A stretch of 64,000 nt of DNA, from NCBI GenBank assembly GCA_016185395.1, contig JACPNR010000004.1:1-64000 (forward strand). Reading direction: 5' to 3'. Below the pieces are notes generated by a model, which ran no database searches, was not told the origin of the DNA, and saw only the letters and a list, made by a program, of their open reading frames with translations. The position numbers and the translations under genes are program-made. Each line of letters begins with the position of its first letter. Position 1 is the stretch's first letter. Source of the stretch: Candidatus Korobacter versatilis. GTDB taxonomy: Bacteria > Acidobacteriota > Terriglobia > Terriglobales > Acidobacteriaceae. This document shows positions 7,981 through 17,548 of the stretch, piece after piece.

Positions 7981-10900
7981 GTAGCACCGCCAATCCGGAG
8001 CGCCGGCGCCGCGTGTGGCGCCGTGCGGTCATTGGATTTGCCCTGCTCGGCATTGTCATCGTTGCGGGCCTGTACCTCACGAGTGATAGCTTCCAGGACC
8101 GCGTCCGCCGCAAACTGATCGTCGAACTCGAGCGCGTGACCGGGGCCCGCGTCGAGGTTAAGCAATTCAGCTGGAACCTCGCCAAACTCGAGGTCGAGGC
8201 CAACGATGTCACGCTTCATGGCCTCGAAGACCCGAGCGACATACCGTACGCCCACGTCGAACGAATTTACGCGCGCGCGAAGATACTTTCGTTCTTCGGT
8301 CGCGAGATCGGCTTGCGTGCGGTCGTCATCCAGCGGCCGGTGGTCCACATCCTGGTATTTCCGGACGGCAGCACCAACCAGCCGGTCCCGAAAGTGAAGA
8401 GCGAGAGCCACATCAGCGTGGTGGACCGGCTCTTCGATCTGGCCATCGACCATGCCGAACTCAACGAGGGCGTGCTGCTGTTCAATGACAAGCGCATCCC
8501 CTTTGATTTCTCCGGCAATCAGGTGAGTGCCAGCCTGGACTACGTGCTGCTCGCCCACCGGTATGACGCCGCCATCCACATCGGCCAGATGGATGCCACT
8601 TACACGAACTTCCTGCCGCTGCGGTCGAGCGCCGACGTTGAGGTCTCGCTCGCGCGGGATGGCGCCCAGTTGAAGGCGCTGCATTGGGCGTCGGCGAAGT
8701 CGAAGGTCGAGGCCAGCGGGCGGATGACGAATTTCAACGATCCGCGGATCGATGTGAGCTACAACGTGGCGCTCGACCTGGCGGAGCTTGGCGGGCTGGC
8801 CCACCGTCGCGAGTTGCGCAACGGCAAGCTCCTCGTCACCGGGCAGGGCAGCTATACGGTGGCAGAGTTCTCCACCGCCGGGCGTGTGGTGTTGCAGAAT
8901 GCGATCTGGGTAGAAGACGGACTGAATGTGCCGGGGCTTACGGCGTCGGCTAACTTCTCGGCGCAGCGCGACCGCATCGCAATCAGCAACATGAATGGCA
9001 CCGTGCTGGGGGGAAGGATCTCCGGCGACGCCGATATTTTCCACTGGTCGCAAGCGGCCGAGAAGACGGGAGCGAGGACGAAGGCGACTGCCGGCCAGCC
9101 GCAACGCGGCAGCGCGACGATCAAGATGCACGGCCTGAGCGTGGCCGAAATGGCAGCAGCGGTCTCTACGGCCGCGTTTCCAGTCGGCCGAGTGCAGCCG
9201 GTCGGCAGCGCCGATGGGACCATTGATATGACGTGGACAGGCTCGCCGCGGAACGCGGAGACCTCGGTTGCGCTCGACGTTGCGCCTCCGGCGAGTCCGA
9301 AGCCGAATGAGCTGCCCATCAATGCGCGTCTGCGGCTTGCGTATCTCGGTGCCTCCCGGACCGTCCAGGTCTCGGAGATCAGTCTCGCGACACGTGCGAC
9401 GCGAGTGAACGCCGCCGGTACCCTGGGCTCCGATGCGGCGCGGCTCAACGTGGCGCTCAACACCTCCGACTTGAGCGAGTTCCAGCCCGCCTTGGCGGCG
9501 CTGCGACTTTCCGGACAATTGCCGGTGATACTCAAAGGCCGCGCGGCGTTCACGGGACGAGTGTTCGGGAAGCTCGCCGCGCCGAGCGTGGCCGGCCACC
9601 TCGAGGTCGGGGACTTCGATACGGTCCTCGCGATCCCGCAGGATGCGGTCGCCCCCTCCGCGCCCGCAAAAGGGACGCAGGCCGTAGTCCAGGCTTCGAC
9701 GAATGCCGCGCCCGCGAACCGAAGCACTCGCGTGCACTGGGACCTATTCACCGCCGACGTGGAGTATTCGCCGTCACTGATCGCGCTGCATCGCGGCGTG
9801 CTGGTCCGCGGGAAGGCGCAGGTCAGCATCGACGGGAGCGCGCAATCACATAACGGCCGGTTCGATGAGCAGTCACCCTTCCAGCTGGCGCTCCATGTCC
9901 GCAACGCCGATGTGCATGATCTGCAAACGCTCGCGGGGTTCGACTATCCGCTCACCGGCACGCTGGCTACGGACATCCAGGTCAGCGGCACGCGGGCGGA
10001 CATGCGCGGCGCCGGCAACTTCCAACTGGTGAGCGGCACGTTCTACGGCGAGCCCTTCAAGTCGCTGACCGCCGACATGCGTATGGCAGGCAGGGAAGCG
10101 CAGCTTTCGAACATCGTGCTGGCGCATAACGGGGCGCGCATCTCCGGCAGTGCTGCCTATGACCTCACCGCGAAGAGTTTCCGTTTCGACCTGCGCGGTA
10201 CGGGCCTCAACCTCGCAGACTTCCGCCAGCTTCAGTCCGCACGGCTCACCAGCGAGGGAAAGGGAGCCTTTACGGCGCAGGGCTCAGGCACCGTGGACGC
10301 GCCGGTCATCAATGGCACACTGAGCGTGCGCGACCTGGTACTCAACGGAGAGCCGGTGGGCGACGTGGAGGCTTCTGCGACCACGCGCGGCGCCGATATG
10401 CACTTGACCGCGCGCTCGCACTTCCAAACCGCGGAAGTCGCCGTGGATGGCGACGTCCACCTGCGCGGCGATTATCCCGCGCAGCTCAAGCTGAAGTTCT
10501 CTCATCTCGACGCCGACGCCGTCTTGCGCGCGTATCTGCAGGGGCGCGTCACGGGAAGCTCGCAGATCGCCGGCACAGTCGATCTGAAAGGCCCGCTCAA
10601 ACAGCCGCGCTTGCTGAACGTGAGCGGCACCATCGATGGGTTTTCCGCTGAGATCGAGAAAGTGAAGATCGCGAGCGACGGCCCGATACGTTTCGCCATG
10701 GTGGACCAGGTGGTGCGCATCGAGCAGTTGCGACTGGTCGGCGACCAGACGGACTTCACCGCGAACGGCACCATTGCCCTGGTCGGAGCGCGAGAACTGA
10801 ACCTGCGCGCCGCCGGACACCTGAACTTGAAGCTGGTGCAGACGTTCAATCCCGATCTCTTGGGTTACGGCGAGACCACGGTGGAACTCGCCATCGGCGG

Positions 10901-12068
10901 CACCATGGACAAACCCGCGATGCAGGGCCGCGTCGAGATCAAGGGCGCCGGCGTCTCGTTCATCGATTTGCCGAACGGGCTGAGCGATATCAACGGGACG
11001 CTCATCTTCACCGAGAACCGCCTCGAGGTGGAGAAGCTCACGGCGAAGAGCGGCGGCGGCGAGCTGAAACTCGGCGGCTTCATCAGCTACGCGAATGGTA
11101 TCTACTTCAATCTCACGGCGACGAGCGGAGACATTCGCATGCGCTATCCGCCCGGGGTCAGCGCGCTTGCCAGTGCCGACCTGCGTTTCGTTGGCACCAC
11201 GGCAAGCTCGTTGCTTTCCGGGGACGTGACCGTCACGCGCTTTGGACTTAACCCGCGCTTCGACTTTGCGCTCTACCTGGCGCGCAGCAAACAGCCGCCG
11301 GCGATGCTGCATCCTGACTCGCCGCTCAACAATCTGCGCTTCGACGTGCACATCGTCTCCACTCCGGAGCTCCAGGTCGAAACGTCCATGGCAAAACTCT
11401 CCGGGAACGTTGACCTGCGTTTGCGCGGGACGGCGGCGCGCCCTATCGTGCTCGGCAAAGTCAACGTGATCGAGGGCGATGTGTCGTTTAATGGGACAAA
11501 ATATCACCTCGAGCGCGGCGACATCACGCTCACCAACCCGGTGCACATCGAGCCGGTGATGAACGTGGAAGCCACCGCGCGCGTGCGCGACTACGACATC
11601 ACGCTCGGCTTTCACGGGACTCTCGACAAACTCAGCGTCACCTATCGCGCCGATCCACCACTCCCTACTGGCGACATCATTGCGTTGATCGCGCTCGGCC
11701 GCACCCAGGAGGAGGCAGTCCTGAAGCCGCAGTCACAGCAGAACTTCACCGAGCTGGCATCGAACGCCATCCTCGGTCAAGCCATCAATGCGACCGTCAG
11801 CAGCCGCGCGCAAAAGCTATTTGGCATTTCCAAGATCAAGATCGATCCGCAGGCCGGCGGTCCGGAATCGAACCCGCTGGCGCGCGTGACCATCGAACAG
11901 CAGGTCTCGGACAAGGTTACGCTCACGTACATCACCAACTTGTCCCAGTCGGCCCAGCAGATCGTCCAGGTGGAGTACAACGTGAACCGGAACGTGTCGA
12001 TCGTGGCGGTCCGCGACCAGACCGGCGTGGTCAGCTTCCAGGTCAAGCTGCGGCAGCGGAAGCGTTAG
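7977..12068 (+). CDS. tamB: TamB / DUF490 inner-membrane-anchored transport protein
   Basis: 1363 residues. One N-terminal membrane anchor (IGFALLGIVIVAGLYL) is followed by a long, repetitive beta-rich AsmA-like body and the C-terminal DUF490/TamB domain ending with phenylalanine-containing strands. TamB-type proteins form a hydrophobic groove spanning the periplasm that is linked to phospholipid transport to the outer membrane and to barrel-protein assembly with an Omp85 partner. ATG 7977 overlaps the chaperone stop (ATGA). Because the only Omp85 gene nearby is the seven-POTRA bamA, that protein is the natural partner candidate. Confidence 0.92.
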   Translation: MSSTANPERRRRVWRRAVIGFALLGIVIVAGLYLTSDSFQDRVRRKLIVELERVTGARVEVKQFSWNLAKLEVEANDVTLHGLEDPSDIPYAHVERIYARAKILSFFGREIGLRAVVIQRPVVHILVFPDGSTNQPVPKVKSESHISVVDRLFDLAIDHAELNEGVLLFNDKRIPFDFSGNQVSASLDYVLLAHRYDAAIHIGQMDATYTNFLPLRSSADVEVSLARDGAQLKALHWASAKSKVEASGRMTNFNDPRIDVSYNVALDLAELGGLAHRRELRNGKLLVTGQGSYTVAEFSTAGRVVLQNAIWVEDGLNVPGLTASANFSAQRDRIAISNMNGTVLGGRISGDADIFHWSQAAEKTGARTKATAGQPQRGSATIKMHGLSVAEMAAAVSTAAFPVGRVQPVGSADGTIDMTWTGSPRNAETSVALDVAPPASPKPNELPINARLRLAYLGASRTVQVSEISLATRATRVNAAGTLGSDAARLNVALNTSDLSEFQPALAALRLSGQLPVILKGRAAFTGRVFGKLAAPSVAGHLEVGDFDTVLAIPQDAVAPSAPAKGTQAVVQASTNAAPANRSTRVHWDLFTADVEYSPSLIALHRGVLVRGKAQVSIDGSAQSHNGRFDEQSPFQLALHVRNADVHDLQTLAGFDYPLTGTLATDIQVSGTRADMRGAGNFQLVSGTFYGEPFKSLTADMRMAGREAQLSNIVLAHNGARISGSAAYDLTAKSFRFDLRGTGLNLADFRQLQSARLTSEGKGAFTAQGSGTVDAPVINGTLSVRDLVLNGEPVGDVEASATTRGADMHLTARSHFQTAEVAVDGDVHLRGDYPAQLKLKFSHLDADAVLRAYLQGRVTGSSQIAGTVDLKGPLKQPRLLNVSGTIDGFSAEIEKVKIASDGPIRFAMVDQVVRIEQLRLVGDQTDFTANGTIALVGARELNLRAAGHLNLKLVQTFNPDLLGYGETTVELAIGGTMDKPAMQGRVEIKGAGVSFIDLPNGLSDINGTLIFTENRLEVEKLTAKSGGGELKLGGFISYANGIYFNLTATSGDIRMRYPPGVSALASADLRFVGTTASSLLSGDVTVTRFGLNPRFDFALYLARSKQPPAMLHPDSPLNNLRFDVHIVSTPELQVETSMAKLSGNVDLRLRGTAARPIVLGKVNVIEGDVSFNGTKYHLERGDITLTNPVHIEPVMNVEATARVRDYDITLGFHGTLDKLSVTYRADPPLPTGDIIALIALGRTQEEAVLKPQSQQNFTELASNAILGQAINATVSSRAQKLFGISKIKIDPQAGGPESNPLARVTIEQQVSDKVTLTYITNLSQSAQQIVQVEYNVNRNVSIVAVRDQTGVVSFQVKLRQRKR

Positions 12069-12163
12069 AAAGGGGCACAAAAGTTTCGCAACCGGCCTAG
12101 GCTTTTGCGCATCTTAATGAATTAACCAAAAGGTTAAATCAAGTAGAGAGAGGGTAAGCAGGT

Positions 12164-12961
12164 ATGACATTCCAAATAAAGAAGATACTGGCCCCGGCCT
12201 TGATGGCTGCGGTACTGCTCGTCATGCCGGCGTCCGCCAAGAGTAATGGGAACGACGCGCAGGTGCAGCAGAAGGTGCAGCAGGAACTGAGCAAGAAGAA
12301 GCAGTGGGGAGACGTGAGAGTCGCGGTGCAGGATGGGGTCGCCACCCTCACCGGCACCACCAAGACATATGCCGACAAGGCCAAAGCGGAGCGTAAGGCG
12401 CAGCACACGGACGGCGTCCGCTCGGTCGTCAACCATGTCCAGGTCGCGGGCGGCAACGCCTCGGACGCGGAGTTGTTCCAGACCATCGCCGACAAACTGC
12501 GTTATGACCGCGTCGACCAAGGCTTGATCATGGGCGTGAATCGCAACGTCACGGCAGGCAACACGTTCAACAACTTTACGGTGGACGTGAAGAACGGCGT
12601 GGTCACCATCGGTGGCAATGCCCGCACTGACGCGGACGCAGCTTCCGCCGTGGCGCTGGTGGAGAACACCCCGGGAGTGAAGGACGTGATCGACAACATC
12701 GAGATCGCGCCCGCGTCCGGGTTGGATGACCAACTTCGCATCCGCGTGGCGCGTGCGATCTACGGCGATCCGGTCCTCTCGAAGTACGCCATGGACCCGC
12801 AGAAACCCATCCGCATCATCGTGGAGAACGGGCATGTCACGCTCGCAGGCCAAGTGCTGAACGAGATGGACAAGAACGTGGCCGGCATCCGCGCGAATGG
12901 CGTCTCGGGCGTCTTCAGCGTGAAGAACGATCTGCAGGCGGCGAACCAGCAACCGCGCTAA
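12164..12961 (+). CDS. Secreted protein with three BON domains
   Basis: 265 residues: signal peptide (LAPALMAAVLLVMPASA), then three BON modules at about 27-90, 105-187 and 190-262, each with the GVATLTG / GVVTIGG / GHVTLAG core. BON proteins are periplasmic and are proposed to bind phospholipid or envelope surfaces (OsmY, DolP). AGAGAGAGGG lies upstream of ATG 12164, and a clear terminator follows, so it is probably a single-gene unit. Close to the BamA/TamB operon, which fits an envelope-maintenance role (inference). Confidence 0.9.
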   Translation: MTFQIKKILAPALMAAVLLVMPASAKSNGNDAQVQQKVQQELSKKKQWGDVRVAVQDGVATLTGTTKTYADKAKAERKAQHTDGVRSVVNHVQVAGGNASDAELFQTIADKLRYDRVDQGLIMGVNRNVTAGNTFNNFTVDVKNGVVTIGGNARTDADAASAVALVENTPGVKDVIDNIEIAPASGLDDQLRIRVARAIYGDPVLSKYAMDPQKPIRIIVENGHVTLAGQVLNEMDKNVAGIRANGVSGVFSVKNDLQAANQQPR

Positions 12962-12978
12962 GCGCAACTCTCCCCCAA

Positions 12979-13011
12979 AAGGCACAGCTCCCATGCTGTG
13001 CCTTCTTTTTT
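12979..13011 (+). terminator. Intrinsic terminator after the triple-BON gene
   Basis: AAGGCACAGC / GCTGTGCCTT stem of 10 bp with a TCCCAT loop, followed by CTTTTTT. Confidence 0.92.
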
Positions 13012-13034
13012 GCGCTGGGCAGTACAATCTGAGC

Positions 13035-13892
13035 ATGTTGCGCGACCTGCGGACGACGCTCGAGATGATCAAATGGGAGCATTCGGTCTTCGCGCTGCCC
13101 TTTGCGCTCACCGCGGCGATGCTCGCCGCGGGCGGCTGGCCGCGTCCGGCACAGCTCGCGTGGATCGTGGTCGCGATGGTCGCGGCGCGCTCGGCTGCGA
13201 TGGCCTTCAATCGCCTCGCCGACGCAGACATCGACGCAGCTAACCCGCGGACCGCCACGCGCGCGTTGCCCGCCGGACATCTCAGCAAGCGCTTCGCCCT
13301 GTTCTTCGTGGTTATCGCGGCAGCGGTGCTGGTCCTGGCTGCCGCCCAGTTGAACCAGCTCGCGCTTTATCTTTCGCCGGTCGCTCTGGCCATCGTGCTG
13401 CTGTACTCCTATACGAAGCGGTTCACGCGCTGGTCGCACCTGGTGCTCGGACTCGCGCTCGGCATCGCGCCGGCGGCCGCGTGGATCGCCATCCGCGGTG
13501 CGCTCGACCCTCGCATCCTCGTGCTCACCGCAGCGGTCACGCTCTGGGTTGCGGGGTTCGACATCCTTTATTCGTGCCAGGACTACGACTTCGACTGCAG
13601 CAATGACCTCTATTCCGTGCCGCGCTTCTTCGGGATACGGAACGCGCTGTGGATGGCGCGCGGCCTGCACCTAGCCATGATCGGGCTGCTCGTCTGGCTG
13701 GCGCTGCTGTTCCATCTGGGGACCATCGCAGCGGCCGGCATCGCGCTCGTCGCGCTGCTGCTGGCCTATGAGCACTCCCTCGTCTCGGCGCATGACCTGA
13801 GCAAGCTGAACGCGGCGTTCTTCACGGCGAATGGCGTGGTGTCTGTCGTGTTCTTCGTCTTTGTCGCTGCGGATGTGTTGCTGCGGCGGTGA
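13035..13892 (+). CDS. mqnP: UbiA-family prenyltransferase, menaquinone (futalosine) pathway MqnP
   Basis: Polytopic membrane prenyltransferase (285 residues) that attaches the polyprenyl tail to the menaquinone ring precursor. The first aspartate motif NRLADADID (N59, D63, D67) and the second, QDYDFD, are intact, with about eight hydrophobic segments. Assignment to MqnP rather than UbiA rests on the neighbour mqnE, 89 bases downstream on the same strand. The start chosen is ATG 13035 (MLRDLRTTLEMIKWEHSVFALPF); an ATG at 12993 would place the terminator inside the gene. Confidence 0.87.
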   Translation: MLRDLRTTLEMIKWEHSVFALPFALTAAMLAAGGWPRPAQLAWIVVAMVAARSAAMAFNRLADADIDAANPRTATRALPAGHLSKRFALFFVVIAAAVLVLAAAQLNQLALYLSPVALAIVLLYSYTKRFTRWSHLVLGLALGIAPAAAWIAIRGALDPRILVLTAAVTLWVAGFDILYSCQDYDFDCSNDLYSVPRFFGIRNALWMARGLHLAMIGLLVWLALLFHLGTIAAAGIALVALLLAYEHSLVSAHDLSKLNAAFFTANGVVSVVFFVFVAADVLLRR

Positions 13893-13981
13893 GGAATTGC
13901 GTCTTCTGGACTCCTGTTCAACTAGCGGTGGGCCCGTTCAAAATCGGGTTCGCGGCGTCGGACGTCTAATCCTCGTGGGTT

Positions 13982-15121
13982 ATGATTAGTAACAAGGTGT
14001 CCCACGCATTCCAGACAGACGACGCTCGGCTGAAGCCTATCGCCGAGAAGGTCCTCGCCCGCGAACGGCTCACGCCCGAGGACGCGCTTGCGCTCTATCG
14101 CTCGCCCGACGTGCTGGCGGTCGGCTGGCTTGCGAACCAAGCGCGTGAGCGGATACATGGGAACATCACCTATTTCAACGTCAACCGGCACATCAATCCC
14201 ACCAACGTCTGCGTGGCCGCGTGCCGCCTGTGCGCTTTCGGACGCAAGCAAGGTGTGGAGGGAAGCTACACCATGGCGCTCGACGAGGCGTGGGAGACGG
14301 CCGCTTCCGGATACAGCGAAGCGGTCACCGAGTTCCATGTTGTCGGCGGATTGCATCCTGACCTGCCGTTCGAATACTTCCTCGACCTCATCCGCGGACT
14401 CAAAGAGCGCTTCCCGCAGGTGCATCTCAAGGCCTTCACCATGGTGGAGGTCGCGTATCTCGCGAAGCGCGCAAAGTTGAGCATCCGCGACACTCTGCTG
14501 CAGTTGAAGCAAGCCGGCGTGGATTCACTGCCCGGTGGCGGCGCCGAGATCTTCATCGACCGCGTGCGGCGCGTCATCTGCGACCACAAGATCGATGGCG
14601 ATGAGTGGCTCTCGACCGCGCGCACCGCGCACCAGATCGGACTCAAGTCGAACGCCACCATGCTCTACGGACATGTGGAGAACGAGGAAGACCGCGTCGA
14701 CCACCTCATCAAGTTACGCGCGCTACAGGATGAGACCGGCGGTTTCCAGACGTTCATTCCGCTGGCGTTCCATCCCGATAACACGCCACTGCAGCATCTG
14801 TGGAAGACCACCGGCATGAGCGACATCAAGCAGATCGCCATCGGACGGCTCGTGCTCGACAACTTCCCGCACGTCAAAGCCTATTGGCAGATGCTCACGC
14901 CGAAGATCGCGCAGATCGCGTTGCGCTTTGGCGCGGACGACATCGACGGCACCGTGATCGAAGAGAAGATCTATCACGACGCCGGTGCAACCACGCCGCA
15001 AGGCATGACGCGGCAGGAACTCACGCGGCTCATCCGCGAAGCCGGCCGCGAGCCGCTCGAGCGCGACACGCTGTATCGTCCCGTCACCCGGAGCGAGACC
15101 ACGCTCACCGTCAACGTTTAG
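13982..15121 (+). CDS. mqnE: Aminodeoxyfutalosine synthase (radical SAM)
   Basis: Radical-SAM enzyme joining the enolpyruvyl benzoate made by MqnA to SAM to form aminofutalosine, an early step of futalosine menaquinone synthesis in the cytoplasm. 379 residues. C77, C81 and C84 in CVAACRLC form the CxxxCxxC iron-sulfur site; PGGGAEIF and the HPDNTPL region are typical of MqnE. MqnC is similar but usually shows a different cluster context, so a small chance of MqnC remains. Adjacent to mqnP. Confidence 0.88.
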   Translation: MISNKVSHAFQTDDARLKPIAEKVLARERLTPEDALALYRSPDVLAVGWLANQARERIHGNITYFNVNRHINPTNVCVAACRLCAFGRKQGVEGSYTMALDEAWETAASGYSEAVTEFHVVGGLHPDLPFEYFLDLIRGLKERFPQVHLKAFTMVEVAYLAKRAKLSIRDTLLQLKQAGVDSLPGGGAEIFIDRVRRVICDHKIDGDEWLSTARTAHQIGLKSNATMLYGHVENEEDRVDHLIKLRALQDETGGFQTFIPLAFHPDNTPLQHLWKTTGMSDIKQIAIGRLVLDNFPHVKAYWQMLTPKIAQIALRFGADDIDGTVIEEKIYHDAGATTPQGMTRQELTRLIREAGREPLERDTLYRPVTRSETTLTVNV

Positions 15122-15319
15122 GGCGCTCGAACAAACCAGCAGCAACCCCGCTCACAAGCACTCCAGGAATTCAAGGAACTTATTTCTTTTTCGCGCTTGC
15201 GAAAAGGCCAACCTGCGCTGTTTCCACTTGCGTCTCTACTCACAGGAGTAAAATTCCCCGGAACGCAGAAGATGGGCCGCCCGGGCCAGGCGCTGCTCTA
15301 CCCGTCTCCGAGGCTTTTC

Positions 15320-16345
15320 ATGAACCTGCACATCAGCTACAAAGCGGAAAAGACCGCCGACCTCGAACGCGAATTCCAAACCCATATCCAAAAACTGGAA
15401 CGCAGGCTGCAGGTATTCCGTCCGGAGCTGGTGCATCTGCGCGCGTCGATCGAGAACAGCAATCCGCGCCAGGGCACGATCGTCTCGCTCGACCTGCGGC
15501 TCCCCTCGGGTGATATCGCTACCAAGGAGGCGGGGTCGCCGGCGAGTGTCGCCATCAAGGGCGCATTCAACGAGCTGATGAAGAAGCTGGGCCGCCACAA
15601 GGAGCAGCTGCGTGGACAGCGCCATCGGCATCGCGCGAAGGTAGCAGGGACGGTGCCGTTCGAATCCACGGTCGCGGCTGTGGTTCCTGCGAAGGTGTCG
15701 AATGGCGACGTCGGCACATGGGTCGATGCGAACCTCGCGCGGCTCGAGCGCTTCATCGCGCGTGAGTTGCGGTATCGCGAGAACACCGGGCGCTTGCGGA
15801 GCGGGGAGCTCTCCAGGGAAGAAGTGGTGGATGAAGCCATCGCGATGGCGCTGGGTGACGGTGAGGAGAAACCGGAGGTCGTCTCGCTCGAACGGTGGCT
15901 GTATCGCCTCGCGCTGCGTGCGATGGACAATCTGGCCCACGATGGCGAGGCCATCGGCACGACCGTGCATCTGGAAGACTCAGTGCGCAAGCCGAACGTG
16001 CGCGCGTCCGACGAGCCCCAACTCCAATTCCACCAGCCGGACGAGATGATGCTCGAGGAAACTGTGATCGCGGACCGTAGCGTCGCGACGCCGGAAGAGA
16101 TCTTTTACTCGGACGAGATGGTCGGCATGATCGAGACGGCGCTTGCCGGCGCGAAGCCGGAGGAGCGCGAGGCGTTCATCCTGAGCACCATCGAAGGCTT
16201 CACCCTGGTGGAGATCGCGGCCATCGCCGGGCGGAAAACGGGCCAAGTCGAGGCCGACCTGCGCGCCGCCCTCGCCCACCTGCGCAAGGGCCTGCCGGCC
16301 GCCACACCGCTGCGTGAGTTATTGCTCCATCCCAAGATCGCCTGA
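15320..16345 (+). CDS. Fusion of ribosome hibernation factor (HPF/RaiA) with sigma-70-like domains
   Basis: 341 residues with an unusual architecture. Residues 1-105 match the S30AE/HPF fold (MNLHISYKAEKTADLERE..., ending with the ELMKKLGRHKEQLR helix), which parks in the decoding centre of resting ribosomes. After a basic linker, residues 134-215 resemble a sigma-70 region-2 helix bundle, and 255-325 a sigma region-4 helix-turn-helix (KPEEREAFILSTIEGFTLVEIAAIAGRKTGQ, split motif). ATG 15320 is chosen because homology begins there and GAGG lies seven bases upstream; the frame is open further up. It is followed after 21 bases by an eRF1-like gene. Linking ribosome state to promoter choice is inference. 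Confidence 0.82.
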   Translation: MNLHISYKAEKTADLEREFQTHIQKLERRLQVFRPELVHLRASIENSNPRQGTIVSLDLRLPSGDIATKEAGSPASVAIKGAFNELMKKLGRHKEQLRGQRHRHRAKVAGTVPFESTVAAVVPAKVSNGDVGTWVDANLARLERFIARELRYRENTGRLRSGELSREEVVDEAIAMALGDGEEKPEVVSLERWLYRLALRAMDNLAHDGEAIGTTVHLEDSVRKPNVRASDEPQLQFHQPDEMMLEETVIADRSVATPEEIFYSDEMVGMIETALAGAKPEEREAFILSTIEGFTLVEIAAIAGRKTGQVEADLRAALAHLRKGLPAATPLRELLLHPKIA

Positions 16346-16366
16346 CGTATCGAGAAAGAGGCCGGC

Positions 16367-17536
16367 ATGATCGATCGCGAAGCTCTTCGGCAACTGGCGG
16401 AACTCGAAGTCACTCCCGCGGCGGCAGTCAGTTTCTATTTCCAGCCGCAGCCGGCGCAGAACAAGTCGCACCGCGACGAAGCCATCCTGGTGAAAGACCT
16501 GGTGCGGGACGCGTTGCGCGCGAGCGAGCACGAGGGAGCCAATGGCGCCGCCCGCGCCGACCTCGAGCGCATCGTCGAGCTAGCGGAGAACCTGCACGGC
16601 AACCACGCGCGTGCCAAGGCGGTATTCGCTTGCGCCGCGAAAGGCATTTGGCAGGAGTTTGACCTGCCCGCGCGCCTGCCGCGGACGCGCCTCATTGTGA
16701 ACTCGCGCTTTCATCTCGCGCCGCTCGCCGCAATGCTTGATTCCACCGACAAGCGCTGCTGCGTCGTGTTGCTCGACCGTGAGCGTGCCCGCATCTTCGA
16801 CCTGCATCAGGGACAGATCAACGAGCGCGCGGCAATCTACGAGGAAGCGCCGCGCCGCGTGCGCAGCGACGGCTTTGGCGGATACGAAGCCGGGCATCGC
16901 GAGCGCCACGTGGAGAACGAAGCCATGCGGCACTTCAAGACCATCGCCGAAATGCTCCAGGCGCAAGCGCTGGCCGGCTCGTTCGACGTGCTGCTCATCG
17001 GATGCCACGCAGAGAACCGCTCCGAGATCGAGCCGCATCTGCCGGCGCCGGTGAAGCAGCGGCTTCTCGGGTGGTTCATCACCGATCCCGCCGTCGCCAC
17101 GCTGGAGCAGGTACGCGAGACCGCAGAGCGCACGCTCGCGGAGGTGCGTCTCGGCGAACAGGAAGCCATGGTGCGCGAGCTCATCGGTGAAGCGAGCCGC
17201 AATGGCCGCGGGTCGCTTGGACTGAAGCACGTGCTCGCGTCACTGGAGCGTGGCGAGGTCCATCGGCTGCTGCTGGGCGAAAGTTTTGCCGCAACCGTGG
17301 CCGAGTGTTCGAACTGCAGACATCTCGATACACGCATGGTGCGCGCGTGCGCCATCTGCGGCCACGCGACGCGTGAGGTCAACGACGTGACCGACGCACT
17401 GGTGTTGCGCGCCATCCGCGATGGCGTGGAGCTCGTGCATATCGCCGGCGACGATCAGTTCGAGCGCGCCGGCAACATCGGTGCGCTGCTGCGCTTCCGT
17501 GCCGACCAGAACACCGCTCAGAAACTCGCCGGATGA
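16367..17536 (+). CDS. Archaeo-eukaryotic release-factor-like protein (baeRF / Balon type)
   Basis: 389 residues resembling bacterial homologues of eRF1/Pelota: an N-terminal domain (VSFYFQPQ...), a central RNase-H-like domain (CCVVLLDRERARIFDLHQG) with FGGYEAGHRERH where eRF1 carries GGQ (here G171-G172-Y173), and a third domain with a zinc ribbon, C314/C317 and C328/C331. Loss of the Gln argues against peptide release. Balon-type relatives are known to occupy the A site of idle ribosomes. It lies 21 bases after the HPF-sigma fusion, so the two are probably one hibernation or rescue operon. Assigned by motif order and context; the exact baeRF subfamily is not settled. Confidence 0.78.
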   Translation: MIDREALRQLAELEVTPAAAVSFYFQPQPAQNKSHRDEAILVKDLVRDALRASEHEGANGAARADLERIVELAENLHGNHARAKAVFACAAKGIWQEFDLPARLPRTRLIVNSRFHLAPLAAMLDSTDKRCCVVLLDRERARIFDLHQGQINERAAIYEEAPRRVRSDGFGGYEAGHRERHVENEAMRHFKTIAEMLQAQALAGSFDVLLIGCHAENRSEIEPHLPAPVKQRLLGWFITDPAVATLEQVRETAERTLAEVRLGEQEAMVRELIGEASRNGRGSLGLKHVLASLERGEVHRLLLGESFAATVAECSNCRHLDTRMVRACAICGHATREVNDVTDALVLRAIRDGVELVHIAGDDQFERAGNIGALLRFRADQNTAQKLAG

Positions 17537-17548
17537 AGCGGCGAAAGA

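Noticed and set aside
7782..9737. 651-codon minus-strand frame
   Set aside because: Antisense shadow of the tamB operon; Arg/His-rich composition and no homology; tamB is strongly supported on the plus strand.
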